From: an uncultured Rhodocyclaceae bacterium
Lineage (GTDB): Bacteria; Pseudomonadota; Gammaproteobacteria; Burkholderiales; Rhodocyclaceae
Direction of reading: 5' to 3'
NCBI GenBank assembly: GCA_900549295.1
Contig: URNG01000039.1
Span: 1-25,250 of the forward strand
DNA: 25,250 nt
How positions within the stretch are numbered: the first letter of the stretch is position 1; every line of letters starts with the position of its first letter. A program made the position numbers and the translations under genes. This document shows, in pieces, positions 1 to 8,356 of this stretch. The notes beneath the pieces are model-generated. The model did not search any database. It worked only from the letters and a program-made list of their open reading frames with translations, and was not told the origin of the DNA.

Positions 1-815
1 GCGGCGGCGGGCTGCGTCTGGGCGGCGGGCGCATGGGCCTGGGCACCATCGCCATTGCCTTGGTCGCCAGCTATTTCCTCGGCGTCAACCCGATGACGGT
101 ACTCAGCATGCTCTCCGGCGGCGGCATGCCGGCGATGGAGCAGCAAGCGCCGGCCAGCGCGCCGCCCGCCAACGATCCGACGGCGCAGTTCGTCTCCAAG
201 GTGCTCGCCTCCACCGAGGACACCTGGAACGCCGCCTTCCGCGAAATGGGGCGGCAATATCAGGAACCCAAGCTCGTCCTCTTTTCCGGCATGACGCCCA
301 CCGCCTGCGGCACCGGCCAGTCGGCGATGGGGCCGTTCTACTGCCCCGGCGACCAGAAGGTGTACATCGACCTGGCCTTCTTCCGTGAAATGAAGGAAAA
401 ATTCCGCGCCCCCGGCGAATTCGCCCAAGCCTACGTGGTGGCGCACGAAGTGGGGCATCACGTCCAGCACCTGCTCGGCATTTCCGATCAGGTGCAGCGC
501 GCCCGCCAGCAGTCCGGCGAGAAGGAAGCCAACGCCCTGTCCGTGCGTCTGGAATTGCAGGCCGACTGTCTGGCCGGCGTCTGGGGCAAGCGCACCGACA
601 GCATGGCCGACGTCCTCGATCCGGGCGATCTGCAAGCCGCCCTGACTGCTGCCTCGGCCATCGGCGACGACCGCCTGCAACAGCAGGCGCAAGGCCGCAT
701 CGTGCCGGAAAGCTTCACCCACGGCAGCTCCGAGCAGCGCATGCGCTGGTTCAAGCGCGGCTTCGACAGCGGCGACTTCAACCAGTGCAACACCTTCAAC
801 GCCCGGCAGTTGTGA
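1..815 (+). CDS. ypfJ: Neutral zinc metallopeptidase, YpfJ family (5' truncated)
   Basis: The frame is open from base 3 and encodes GGGLRLGGGR just before the first ATG (33), which matches the glycine-rich stretch normally preceding the membrane segment in this family. The true start therefore lies upstream of the window. One membrane segment (about residues 4-17 counted from the ATG at 33) anchors a domain on the far side of the membrane. The zinc motif HEVGHH is encoded at 444-461, and a downstream ELQADCLAG segment supplies the usual third-ligand region. Two cysteines (TACGTG, FYCPGD) flank the conserved GPFYCP motif. The family is widespread in proteobacteria but its substrate is poorly known. 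The stop overlaps the start of the next gene, suggesting co-translation. Confidence 0.9.
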   Translation, partial: GGGLRLGGGRMGLGTIAIALVASYFLGVNPMTVLSMLSGGGMPAMEQQAPASAPPANDPTAQFVSKVLASTEDTWNAAFREMGRQYQEPKLVLFSGMTPTACGTGQSAMGPFYCPGDQKVYIDLAFFREMKEKFRAPGEFAQAYVVAHEVGHHVQHLLGISDQVQRARQQSGEKEANALSVRLELQADCLAGVWGKRTDSMADVLDPGDLQAALTAASAIGDDRLQQQAQGRIVPESFTHGSSEQRMRWFKRGFDSGDFNQCNTFNARQL

Positions 816-1339
816 GCTTGGTCAGTGACGTCGTAAAAAAGCCGCGCTGGCGGCGCTGGGGGAGGGAAATCCTCATCTTCCTCGTCGTTTTCACCGCCCT
901 TCAGGCGTGGCAACTACGCGACACGGCGCAAGGGCCGGCTCCGGCCTTCGCCGGCACTCTGGTGGACGGCGCGGCGTTCGCGCTCGACGACTACCGCGCC
1001 GCGCATCCAGGAAAACCGCTGCTGCTGTACTTCTGGGCCGACTGGTGCCCGGTCTGCAAAACCACCGCCGGCAGCGTCAGCAGCATCGCCGACGACCGAC
1101 CGGTGCTGACGATCGCCACGCAAAGCGGCGATGCCGCCGCCGTGCAGCGATTCATGCAGGAAAAGGGCTACCGCTGGCCAACGCTGGCTGACCCGGACGG
1201 CGAAATCATGCGGCGCTATCGCCTGCCCGGCACGCCGGGTTTCGTCGTCATCGCGCCGGACGGCGACATCCGCTTCGTCGCCGTCGGCTACACCAGCGAA
1301 ATCGGCCTGCGGCTGCGCCTGTGGTGGACGGGCCGCTGA
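812..1339 (+). CDS. Membrane-anchored thioredoxin-like protein disulfide oxidoreductase (TlpA/ScsD-like)
   Basis: The predicted protein has one N-terminal membrane helix (EILIFLVVFTALQAW) after a basic segment, then a periplasmic thioredoxin fold with the active site WCPVCK encoded near 1043-1060 and a cis-Pro loop in LPGTPGFVVI. This architecture fits TlpA/ResA/ScsD-type thiol-disulfide proteins that act on periplasmic cysteines. The start was set at GTG 812 because it overlaps the TGA of the upstream metallopeptidase in the pattern GTGA, typical of translational coupling. A GTG at 785 in the same frame would add nine residues. The natural partner is unknown; a role in maturing disulfides or copper/haem proteins is only inferred. 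Confidence 0.85.
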   Translation: MSLVSDVVKKPRWRRWGREILIFLVVFTALQAWQLRDTAQGPAPAFAGTLVDGAAFALDDYRAAHPGKPLLLYFWADWCPVCKTTAGSVSSIADDRPVLTIATQSGDAAAVQRFMQEKGYRWPTLADPDGEIMRRYRLPGTPGFVVIAPDGDIRFVAVGYTSEIGLRLRLWWTGR

Positions 1340-1367
1340 GCGCCGGCCCGGCACTTTACATCCCGAG

Positions 1368-2054
1368 TTACATCCCCAGGGATTTCAGCAATTCATCATG
1401 ATCCTCGCCCGCCGTGCTCGGTGCGAGGCTAGTGGCCGGCGTGGCGGCGGCCTGGGCGATCAGCAGATCGGGATCGGGCGCTTCGCTGGCCTCGAAATCG
1501 CGCAGCTTGATGAATTCGGTGCCGTCGATCGCCATTTCCAGGTAGAAGATGTTGTTGCGCGCCGTGTAGAAAGTGACGCGCCGCGCCTGCGGCTGGTCGA
1601 GATTGGTATCCACGCTCAGCATCACCTGCTTGCTCAACACCAGCATTTTCGGCTGGTTCTGGGTGATGTGCGTCTGCAACTCACGGCCAATCTTGCCGGT
1701 GAAATTGCCGACGATCTGGTTCATCAATTCGCCCATCACGTTGCCCACCTCGTCCGCCGTATGGCTCGAAGCCAACTCTGATTTCGCCATGCCCATGCTG
1801 GTCAGGTAGGTTTCGTACACCTCCATCGCCGCCGCCGCCGAAAAATTCAAGACCACCAGCCCGGTAAAACCGCCGTCGAACAGCACGAAGCAGCCGATGT
1901 CCGGCTTCAGGCAGGTTTTGGTGATGCGCTGCACCATGCCGGAATAGTGCAGATTGCTCTGCGTGGCGACGTTGAGCACTTCGACCACGGAATTGCACAG
2001 GCTCAACAGGATGTCCTCGGTGCCGATGACCGGGCGATTTTCTTTGGAATGCAT
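1368..2054 (-). CDS. DUF3334-family / CheX-like protein
   Basis: The 228-aa product resembles the DUF3334 proteins of beta- and gammaproteobacteria, which share a CheC/CheX-type fold. The central segment DEVGNVMGELMNQIVGNFTG has the acidic/Asn pattern reminiscent of CheX phosphatase helices (E..N...G), and IGCFVLFDGGFTGLVVLNFS resembles the CheX beta-sheet core. There is no signal peptide or membrane segment, so it is expected to be cytoplasmic. It is convergent with the thioredoxin-like gene (28 bp between stops) and divergent from the cysteine-cluster gene at 2119. A role in dephosphorylating a response regulator is inference from the fold; no chemotaxis genes are nearby. Confidence 0.75.
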   Translation of the reverse strand: MHSKENRPVIGTEDILLSLCNSVVEVLNVATQSNLHYSGMVQRITKTCLKPDIGCFVLFDGGFTGLVVLNFSAAAAMEVYETYLTSMGMAKSELASSHTADEVGNVMGELMNQIVGNFTGKIGRELQTHITQNQPKMLVLSKQVMLSVDTNLDQPQARRVTFYTARNNIFYLEMAIDGTEFIKLRDFEASEAPDPDLLIAQAAATPATSLAPSTAGEDHDELLKSLGM

Positions 2055-2118
2055 GGGGTGCGCGCCGTAAGATGTTGCAAAACGTACATTCTAGGGGCCA
2101 GAAGCCCGTTTTTTTCAG

Positions 2119-2475
2119 ATGCCGGCAACGATTTTTATCCACCTCGCCGCTGACGCGCCGGACAAACCGCCGCCCGGCGCGCCCTGCAACGGCTGCGGCG
2201 TCTGTTGCAGCCAGGATACCTGCCCGCTCGGACGGCTGCGCTTCTGGCAAAAACGCGGCCCCTGCCCGGCGCTCACCTGGTCGGCCAGCGAAAAACGCTA
2301 TCACTGCGGGCTGCTTACCGATACCCGACGCCATCTGCCGTTCCCCGCGCCGCTGGCAAAACCGCTGCACCGCCTGATCCAGCGCTGGATCGCCGCCGGC
2401 AGCGGCTGCGATTGCACGGCGCAAGTGGCTGGCGAAAAACTCGGAGAAGCAACCGACGAAACAACCAGCGAGTAG
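2119..2475 (+). CDS. Small cysteine-cluster protein (CxxCGxCC, YkgJ-type zinc/iron-chelating)
   Basis: The 118-aa product carries the N-terminal motif CNGCGVCC followed by CPLG, then single cysteines in GPCPAL and YHCGLL and a C-terminal CDC. The CxxCGxCC core is the signature of the YkgJ/UPF0153-like zinc- or iron-chelating domain, which occurs in short proteins of uncertain function. An amphipathic helix (PLAKPLHRLIQRWIAAG) follows the cluster. No signal peptide is present. The gene is divergent from the CheX-like gene with 64 bp between starts and has no strong Shine-Dalgarno. Which metal is bound, and whether it is catalytic, cannot be read from the sequence. Confidence 0.7.
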   Translation: MPATIFIHLAADAPDKPPPGAPCNGCGVCCSQDTCPLGRLRFWQKRGPCPALTWSASEKRYHCGLLTDTRRHLPFPAPLAKPLHRLIQRWIAAGSGCDCTAQVAGEKLGEATDETTSE

Positions 2476-2505
2476 TACCGGAACGCCCTGCAGCGCCCGG
2501 TTTTA

Positions 2506-2535
2506 CTGGAAATCGGGCCGCCTTTCAGGCATAAT
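2506..2535 (+). promoter_or_regulatory. Possible pckG promoter
   Basis: CATAAT at 2530-2535 is a good -10 hexamer, about 100 bp before pckG. The best -35 candidate at 18-bp spacing is CTGGAA (2506-2511), which is poor, so an activator may be needed. A start at about 2542 would fall at the left arm of the inverted repeat described next. Confidence 0.25.
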
Positions 2536-2538
2536 TAC

Positions 2539-2587
2539 GTGCTTACCAGCCGACGGTCACACTCCTCTTGCAGCATGGCGTAAGCAC
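2539..2587 (+). promoter_or_regulatory. 8-bp perfect inverted repeat in the pckG leader
   Basis: GTGCTTAC (2539-2546) and GTAAGCAC (2580-2587) are perfect reverse complements separated by 33 nt, between the candidate -10 box and the pckG start. They could form a leader stem or a regulator-binding palindrome. The ribosome-binding site GGAGAG at 2623-2628 lies outside the stem. Confidence 0.3.
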
Positions 2588-2637
2588 CCGGAGACTGGAT
2601 TTTTCTTTCGTTTCAGTCACCTGGAGAGAGACACCCC

Positions 2638-4494
2638 ATGACCGCCGCATTGAACACCCCCAACTACGTCAAACACGAAGGCCTCAAGAAGTGGGTCGCC
2701 GAGATCGCCGCGCTCACCCAGCCGGATCAGATCCATTGGTGCGACGGCTCGCAGGAAGAATACGACCGCCTGTGCGCGGAAATGGTCAAGGCCGGCACCC
2801 TCATCAAGCTGAACGAGCAAAAGCGCCCGAATTCCTACCTCGCCTTCTCCGATCCGTCCGACGTGGCGCGCGTCGAGGACCGCACCTACATCTGCTCGGA
2901 AAAGAAGGAAGACGCCGGCCCGACCAACAACTGGGAAGCCCCGGCCAAGATGCGCGAAACCCTGAACGGCCTGTTCACGGGCTGCATGCAGGGCCGCACC
3001 CTATACGTCATCCCGTTCAGCATGGGGCCGCTCGGCTCACCGATCGCCCAGCTCGGCGTCGAAATCACCGATTCGCCCTACGTCGTCACCAACATGCGCG
3101 TCATGACCCGCATGGGCAAGGCCGTGTTCGACGTGCTGGGCAGCGACGGCGAATACGTGCCCTGCGTGCACACCGTCGGCGCGCCGCTCGCCGCCGGTCA
3201 GAAGGACGTGGCCTGGCCGTGCAACCCGACCGTCAAGTACATCGTGCACTACCCGGAAACCCGCGAAATCTGGTCTTACGGTTCCGGCTACGGCGGCAAC
3301 GCGCTGCTCGGCAAGAAATGTCTGGCGCTGCGCATCGCTTCCAGCATGGCCCGCGAGCAGGGCTGGCTGGCCGAACACATGCTGATCCTCGGCGTCGAAT
3401 CGCCGGCAGGCGAGAAGAGCTACGTTGCCGCAGCCTTCCCCTCGGCCTGCGGCAAGACCAACTTCGCCATGTTGATTCCGCCCGCCTCGATGAACGGCTG
3501 GAAAATCACCACCATCGGCGACGACATCGCCTGGATCAAGCCGCGCGTGGACAAGGACGGCGTCACCCGCTTCTACGCCATCAACCCGGAAGCCGGCTTC
3601 TTCGGCGTCGCTCCCGGCACTTCGGAAAAAACCAACTACAACGCGCTCGCCACGCTGAAGGAAAACATCATCTTCACCAACGTGGCGCTCACCGATGACG
3701 GCGACGTGTGGTGGGAAGGTCTGACCAAGGAAGCCCCGGCCCACCTGATCGACTGGCAAGGCAACGACTGGACGCCGGAAGACGGCAAGGCGGGCAAAAA
3801 AGCCGCCCACCCGAATTCGCGCTTCACCGCCCCGGCCAGCCAGTGCCCGTCCATCGACGCTGCCTGGGAAGACCCTGCCGGCGTGCCGATCTCGGCCTTC
3901 ATCTTCGGCGGTCGCCGCCCCACCACCGTGCCGCTGGTGTACCAGGCCTTCAACTGGAACTATGGCGTCTACATGGCCTCCACCCTGGGTTCCGAAACCA
4001 CCGCCGCCGCCTTCGGCCAGCAAGGCGTGGTGCGCCGCGATCCCTTCGCCATGCTGCCCTTCTGCGGCTACCACATGGGCGACTACTTCAACCACTGGCT
4101 GCAAATGGGCAAGAACGTCGATGCCACGCCCAAGATTTTCTGCGTCAACTGGTTCCGCATGGACGAAAACGGCGGCTTCATGTGGCCGGGCTTCGGCGAC
4201 AACATGCGCGTCCTGAAGTGGATCGTCGACCGTTGCCAAGGCAAGATCGCCGCCAAGGAAACCGTGCTCGGCTGGATGCCGAAGTTCGAGGACATCGACT
4301 GGACGGGCCTCGATATCGACCGCAACGCCTTCGAGGCGCTCACCACCATCGACGCCGAAGTCTGGAAATCGGAACTCAGCGGCCACAAGGAATGGTTCGA
4401 CAAGATCGGCGACAAGATGCCGCGCGAGCTGCTCCTCAAACGCGAACTCTTTGAAATGGGCATCTACCGCGACGAAGAAGCCAACGCGGCCTGA
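2638..4494 (+). CDS. pckG: Phosphoenolpyruvate carboxykinase (GTP)
   Basis: This is a full-length 618-aa GTP-dependent PEP carboxykinase, the normal size for the family. It converts oxaloacetate and GTP to phosphoenolpyruvate, CO2 and GDP, the first committed step of gluconeogenesis in the cytoplasm. The characteristic nucleotide-binding loop ACGKTN is at residues 270-275, inside [13 protein letters not shown]. The second kinase/metal motif GDDIAW is at 294-299, followed by [13 protein letters not shown]. The C-terminal [19 protein letters not shown] block, which forms the guanine-binding region, is intact. The start is supported by the Shine-Dalgarno GGAGAG 9 nt upstream. A rho-independent terminator follows, so it is probably transcribed alone. 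Confidence 0.98.
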   Translation: MTAALNTPNYVKHEGLKKWVAEIAALTQPDQIHWCDGSQEEYDRLCAEMVKAGTLIKLNEQKRPNSYLAFSDPSDVARVEDRTYICSEKKEDAGPTNNWEAPAKMRETLNGLFTGCMQGRTLYVIPFSMGPLGSPIAQLGVEITDSPYVVTNMRVMTRMGKAVFDVLGSDGEYVPCVHTVGAPLAAGQKDVAWPCNPTVKYIVHYPETREIWSYGSGYGGNALLGKKCLALRIASSMAREQGWLAEHMLILGVESPAGEKSYVAAAFPSACGKTNFAMLIPPASMNGWKITTIGDDIAWIKPRVDKDGVTRFYAINPEAGFFGVAPGTSEKTNYNALATLKENIIFTNVALTDDGDVWWEGLTKEAPAHLIDWQGNDWTPEDGKAGKKAAHPNSRFTAPASQCPSIDAAWEDPAGVPISAFIFGGRRPTTVPLVYQAFNWNYGVYMASTLGSETTAAAFGQQGVVRRDPFAMLPFCGYHMGDYFNHWLQMGKNVDATPKIFCVNWFRMDENGGFMWPGFGDNMRVLKWIVDRCQGKIAAKETVLGWMPKFEDIDWTGLDIDRNAFEALTTIDAEVWKSELSGHKEWFDKIGDKMPRELLLKRELFEMGIYRDEEANAA

Positions 4495-4517
4495 GTTTCA
4501 CACAGGCAGTCACACCG

Positions 4518-4539
4518 GGCCACCTGCGGGTGGCCTTTT
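4518..4539 (+). terminator. Rho-independent terminator after pckG
   Basis: GGCCACC (4518-4524) pairs perfectly with GGTGGCC (4529-4535) across a TGCG loop and is followed by TTTT. It separates pckG from the aminotransferase 20 bp downstream. Confidence 0.75.
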
Positions 4540-4558
4540 CATTTCTTCAGGATTTTCC

Positions 4559-5719
4559 ATGCGCCCATCCGCCGACCGCCTCGCCGACATCGCCCCCTTC
4601 CACGTCGTGGAACTCCTGACGCGGGCCCGAGCGCTCGAAGCCCAAGGACACGACATCATCCACATGGAAATCGGCGAACCCGATTTTGCGACGCCGGAAC
4701 CGATTGCCGCTGCCGCCATGGCCGCCATTCAGGCCGGCAAGACGCTGTATACGCAAGCGCTGGGCCTGCCCGAACTGCGCCAGGCAATCAGCGATTTTTA
4801 CCAGAGCCGCTATGGCGTGGCCGTGCCCGCCAGCCGCATCGCCGTCACCAACGGTGCATCCGGCGCGCTCAATCTCGCCTTTGCCTGCCTGGCCAACCCA
4901 GGAAGCGAGTGGTTACTCAGCGACCCGGGCTATCCGTGCAATCGCCACATCCTGCGCTGTTATGAAGGGCGCGGTGTCGCTCTGCCCGTGGGGCCGGCAA
5001 GCAATTTTCAACCCACGCCGCAACAAGTGGCTGCCGCCTGGACGCCCCACACGGCGGGCCTCCTGGTCGCCTCCCCGGCCAACCCCACCGGCACCCTGTT
5101 GCGCCACAGCGAACTCGTTGCCCTGGCCGACGTCTGCCGCAGCCGACAAGGGCATTTTCTGGTCGATGAGATCTACCACGGCCTCACTTACGAAACCGAT
5201 GCGCCCACCGCCTGCGCCGTCAGCGACGAACTCTGGGTGATCAACAGCTTCTCCAAATATTTCCAGATGACCGGCTGGCGCCTGGGCTGGATGGTCGTCC
5301 CCGAGGCTTACGTGCGCGACGTCGAAAAACTCGCCCAAAACCTCGTGCTATGCCCTTCCACACCGGCGCAATACGGCGCACTGGCTGCCTTTGAACCGGC
5401 CACCATCGCCTTGCTCGAAGCGCGCCGCGCCGAATTCCGCCGGCGCCGCGATTTTCTCGCCCCCGCCCTGGAAAACCTGGGATTGCGCGTCACCGCCCGC
5501 CCGGAAGGCGCGTTCTATCTTTACTGCGATAGCTCGGCGCTCGCCCCCGACAGCTTCACGCTCGCCCGCGATCTCCTCGAACACACCGGCGTCGCCTGCA
5601 CCCCCGGCCTCGACTTCGGCCACCACGCCCCGGAAAAACACCTGCGCTTCGCCTATACCACCGACATCGCCCGCCTGGGTGAAGCGGTGGAACGCCTGGC
5701 AGCGTACTTCGGGCGCTGA
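4559..5719 (+). CDS. PLP-dependent aminotransferase, class I/II
   Basis: The 386-aa product is a fold-type I aminotransferase. The PLP Schiff-base lysine is K233 in NSFSKYFQMTGWRLGW. SPANPTGT and DEIYHGL give the cofactor-binding Asn and Asp blocks, and HLRFAYTTD near the C-terminus holds the conserved substrate-carboxylate Arg. Length and motifs fit aspartate/alanine-type enzymes, but the amino-group donor cannot be assigned. The frame extends upstream into pckG, but ATG 4559 is chosen because AGGA (4549-4552) lies 6 nt before it and the conserved N-terminus (SADRLADIAPFHVVELLTRA) begins here. The pckG terminator immediately upstream suggests an independent promoter or read-through. Confidence 0.92.
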   Translation: MRPSADRLADIAPFHVVELLTRARALEAQGHDIIHMEIGEPDFATPEPIAAAAMAAIQAGKTLYTQALGLPELRQAISDFYQSRYGVAVPASRIAVTNGASGALNLAFACLANPGSEWLLSDPGYPCNRHILRCYEGRGVALPVGPASNFQPTPQQVAAAWTPHTAGLLVASPANPTGTLLRHSELVALADVCRSRQGHFLVDEIYHGLTYETDAPTACAVSDELWVINSFSKYFQMTGWRLGWMVVPEAYVRDVEKLAQNLVLCPSTPAQYGALAAFEPATIALLEARRAEFRRRRDFLAPALENLGLRVTARPEGAFYLYCDSSALAPDSFTLARDLLEHTGVACTPGLDFGHHAPEKHLRFAYTTDIARLGEAVERLAAYFGR

Positions 5720-5772
5720 AGATCATCCGCAGCGTTCAGCAGTGGCCGGCAAGAATCAACGACAGCCCAGCC

Positions 5773-7104
5773 TCAATGTCGACGCTCATCCAGCCCCGCC
5801 ATTTGCATTCCCTCCTCCTCCGGCCATAAAACGTGCATATCCAGCAACAGACGATAGCGGGCTTCGTTGGCATCCAGACGGGCGCGGGTCGCGGCGAGGC
5901 GGGCGTCGATGGCCTGGCGGCGGGTTTGCTGCAATTCGTTGAACTGCCCTTCACCCAGACGCCAAGCCTTTTCCAGCAGGCGGACGTTTTCATCCAGGCG
6001 CTGGGCGACTTCATCCAGGCGCTGCCATTGACCGTGGCTGCTCAAGGCGGACTGTATCGTCTGGCGGGCGCTGCTTTCCGCGCGCAGCAAGGCTTGCGCT
6101 TCACGGGCGGCAGCGGCTTCGGCAGCGGCCTGACCGGCGCGGGCATCCGCCGAACGACCGGCCCCGGGCAAGGGAATGCTCAACTGTAAACCGACGACGC
6201 GTTCCTCGCCATTGCGCTCACGCCCCACCGCAAGGCCCAGGCTGGGATCGGGCAGGCGCTCGGCATCCAGACGCCCGGCCTGCAAGCGGCTTTTATGGGC
6301 AGAACTGCGGGCCACGGCAAGTTCGTGGTTTTCCCCCAACAGACGCGTACGCCAAGCTGCGTGCCGGGCGGCATCCACCGGCAAAGCTTGCGGTTTAACC
6401 TCGATCGGCGTTTGCGGCAGGGCGATGCCCGGGAAATTCTGCTGCCAATCCACCGTCACCTGCGCCATTTCGTTTTGCAAGCGGGCCAATTCAGCCTCGC
6501 CCTGGAACAGCTGCGCTTCGGTTTGCAATAATTCCAGACGCGCGGATTCGCCCAGTTTCACCTTTTTCTCGGCAACGCCGCGTTGCACGCGCAGGTTATC
6601 GACTTGCGCCTGCCAATCGCCCACCGCCGCAGCGGCACGCTGCCAGTCGAACCAGCGGGCAAGCAGCAGACGCGCCGTTTCGTGGCGGGCATCGCCCAGC
6701 GCATAACGCGCTTCGCTGATGCCCGCCGCGCCGATTTCCGCATCGCGCGCCGCCTTGCCGGGCAGGCGGAAAGCGCGCTCGATGCCGATTTCATGCTCAC
6801 GGGTGCGCTCATGCTCGGTACGGTCGTGGCGGGGGGGGGGGGGCCGCCGCCCCGCGGGAGATATCTTTCTCGCCGCCGTTACGGTGAATTCGTAAGGCCC
6901 GGCGCGCAGACGGTCGCGGTTGGCTTCCTGTTCGCGCACGCCGGCACCGGCAGCCAGAACCAAGGGATGCGCGAGCAATACGGCGTCCACTTGCGCGCTT
7001 GCGGGCAGATCCGCGCCAATCGGGCCAGTCCCGTGATCATTGACCGCAAAGACCGGATTGCCGGTCAGCAAAAACGTGCTCAAAACAAGGTGAGGCAGCT
7101 TCAT
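5773..7104 (-). CDS. TolC-family outer-membrane efflux protein with internal C-tract
   Basis: The 443-aa product has a signal peptide (MKLPHLVLSTFLLTGNPVFA), then two related helical repeats typical of TolC/CusC-type channels. The first contains ERAFRLPGKAARDAEIG and the second LQLSIPLPGAGRSADARAGQAAAEAAAA, with heptad-rich coiled-coil helices between. It would form the outer-membrane duct of a tripartite exporter, although no RND pump or adaptor gene is in the window. ATG 7104 is chosen because the signal peptide starts there; the frame runs further upstream but without family similarity. Residues about 80-91 (RKISPAGRRPPPP) are low-complexity and come from a 13-nt homopolymer. The frame on both sides agrees, so the gene is read as intact. 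Confidence 0.88.
   Translation of the reverse strand: MKLPHLVLSTFLLTGNPVFAVNDHGTGPIGADLPASAQVDAVLLAHPLVLAAGAGVREQEANRDRLRAGPYEFTVTAARKISPAGRRPPPPRHDRTEHERTREHEIGIERAFRLPGKAARDAEIGAAGISEARYALGDARHETARLLLARWFDWQRAAAAVGDWQAQVDNLRVQRGVAEKKVKLGESARLELLQTEAQLFQGEAELARLQNEMAQVTVDWQQNFPGIALPQTPIEVKPQALPVDAARHAAWRTRLLGENHELAVARSSAHKSRLQAGRLDAERLPDPSLGLAVGRERNGEERVVGLQLSIPLPGAGRSADARAGQAAAEAAAAREAQALLRAESSARQTIQSALSSHGQWQRLDEVAQRLDENVRLLEKAWRLGEGQFNELQQTRRQAIDARLAATRARLDANEARYRLLLDMHVLWPEEEGMQMAGLDERRH
6831..6843. repeat. 13-nt G homopolymer inside the tolC-like gene
   Basis: Thirteen G on the plus strand (C on the coding strand) encode the proline run at about residues 88-91 of the TolC-like protein. 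The tract is followed by the GC-only stretch CCGCCGCCCCGCGGG. Length change by one or two bases would frameshift the protein early. Confidence 0.9.
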
Positions 7105-7143
7105 GGTTTGATTTCCCAAGGACAATGCGAGAAAAGGACGAGA

Positions 7144-7172
7144 AAGATACCCGCCGCGCCAGAGCAAGGCAA
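7144..7172 (-). promoter_or_regulatory. Candidate promoter for the tolC-like gene
   Basis: Read on the minus strand, TTGCCT (7172-7167) and TATCTT (7149-7144) are separated by exactly 17 bp. Transcription would begin about 33 nt before the TolC-like ATG at 7104, which is preceded by a GGGA element. This would let tolC be transcribed independently of the upstream ferric-reductase-like gene. Confidence 0.4.
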
Positions 7173-7228
7173 ACGTGCGGTCGAGCGCGGCCAAAAGAAT
7201 ATCCACAAAAAGGCGGGCGCGAAAAACC

Positions 7229-7873
7229 TCAGCGCCGGATGCGCCCCGACAAGGAAAGCAACGCGCCGTAACAGCCCGCCAGCAGGCACAGCCCGAGCAA
7301 TGCCCCGAAGGGCGCACGCCACCAGGCCGTCGGCGCCAGCAGCAAGGCGTGAAACACCAGCGCCAGATACAGCAGCGGCATCAGCCGATGCAGATAGCGC
7401 CAGGGGCGGCGGGGAAAACGCCGCCACAGGGAGAGCAGCAGCATGAGCAGCAAGAGGTAGAACGCCCACTCGCCCATGTCTTTGGCCAGATGTTGCAGGC
7501 TGCCCCAGATACCGTCGAATTTCTCGCGGGAAACCTTGCCCTCCTTGCCGATGGCAGATGCCAGCCAAGACCCGGCGATTTCCTTGGCGAACCAATGCAC
7601 ACCGGCAAAAACGCCCGCCCAGACCGCCGCCCATCGGTGCGCCCGATACATCCCGCCCAGGCCGCCAAACGGTTTTTCCAGCCAGCGCGGACGCGCCGCC
7701 AGCAGCATGGCGAACGACATCAGGGCCAGCGACCACACCCCGCTCAGATTCAATACCTCCTGGCGCACGACCCACGGCAGCGCGCCCTGCCAACCCGTCT
7801 GCGCCACCGTATGCACCCAGGCCAGCCCCAGCACGGCAAGCAAACCCAGCAACACTTTAGGTACGATGTGCAT
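7229..7873 (-). CDS. Ferric-reductase-like transmembrane haem protein, membrane domain only
   Basis: The 214-aa product has about six hydrophobic helices and matches the ferric-reductase-like/FRD membrane domain. Two histidine pairs, H79/H93 (YRAHRW...GVHW) and H162/H175 (LHRL...VFHA), have the 13-14 residue spacing that ligates two stacked haems. Family members of the FRE type usually continue into a cytoplasmic FAD/NAD(P)H domain after the last helix. Here the protein stops right after LSLSGRIRR, and the 125 bp before tolC does not encode a flavoprotein. It may be a natural haem-only subunit or a truncation. ATG 7873 is chosen over the upstream in-frame start because the first helix begins there. 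It is divergent from the PepSY/two-component genes. Confidence 0.82.
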   Translation of the reverse strand: MHIVPKVLLGLLAVLGLAWVHTVAQTGWQGALPWVVRQEVLNLSGVWSLALMSFAMLLAARPRWLEKPFGGLGGMYRAHRWAAVWAGVFAGVHWFAKEIAGSWLASAIGKEGKVSREKFDGIWGSLQHLAKDMGEWAFYLLLLMLLLSLWRRFPRRPWRYLHRLMPLLYLALVFHALLLAPTAWWRAPFGALLGLCLLAGCYGALLSLSGRIRR

Positions 7874-7917
7874 CTTCTTTCTCCCTCGATTTGGAAGCCC
7901 CAGTGTTGCGCACTGCC

Positions 7918-7958
7918 GGTGAACGCAAACTGAAAGCGGCATTCAGGAAAGGTTCACC
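7918..7958. promoter_or_regulatory. Candidate operator between divergent genes
   Basis: GGTGAAC (7918-7924) and GTTCACC (7952-7958) are perfect inverted repeats in the 144-bp divergent intergenic region. The adjacent response regulator is an obvious candidate to bind here, but this is inference. The PepSY gene has GGAG at 8008-8011, 6 nt before its ATG. Confidence 0.3.
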
Positions 7959-8017
7959 CGGCCCTGCGTAGAATCGATTCCGCTGCATCCCCCCGTATCC
8001 TTTTTCTGGAGAAAATC

Positions 8018-8356
8018 ATGTCCTACACCCGTACCCTGCTGCTCGCCGCCGCGCTCGTCCTGCCGTCCAGCGCCGCGCTTGCCGACAGACATGACCACGA
8101 AATCGCCCGCCAGGCCCTGGCAAACGGTGAAATCCTGCCGCTCAAGCGCGTGCTCGAACGCGTCGAGCGCGAACATCCCGGCGAACCCCTGGAAATCGAA
8201 CTGGATCGTGAGAACGGGCAGTGGACATATGAAATCAAACTGCTCAAACAAGACGGCAGCATCCACAAACTGATTCTCGATGCCCGCGATGGCCGCCTGC
8301 TGCGCAGCAAGGAACGCGCGCCGCAAACGGCGACGAATCAGGAAAGAAAACGCTGA
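8018..8356 (+). CDS. Periplasmic PepSY-domain protein
   Basis: The 112-aa product has a clear signal peptide (MSYTRTLLLAAALVLPSSAALA) followed by a single PepSY domain: an N-terminal helix rich in E/R (ARQALANGEILPLKRVLERVERE), then beta strands LEIELDRENGQWTYEIKLL and IHKLILDARDGRLL. Small PepSY proteins frequently precede OmpR/PhoQ-type two-component pairs and are thought to modulate sensors or peptidases outside the cytoplasm. The tail is basic. A good Shine-Dalgarno (GGAG at 8008-8011) supports the start. The stop overlaps the response-regulator start by one base (TGATG), so the genes are coupled. Confidence 0.88.
   Translation: MSYTRTLLLAAALVLPSSAALADRHDHEIARQALANGEILPLKRVLERVEREHPGEPLEIELDRENGQWTYEIKLLKQDGSIHKLILDARDGRLLRSKERAPQTATNQERKR

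Noticed and set aside
4451..4558. Longer start for the aminotransferase inside pckG
   Set aside because: It would read through the pckG end and terminator; a good Shine-Dalgarno and the family N-terminus start at 4559.
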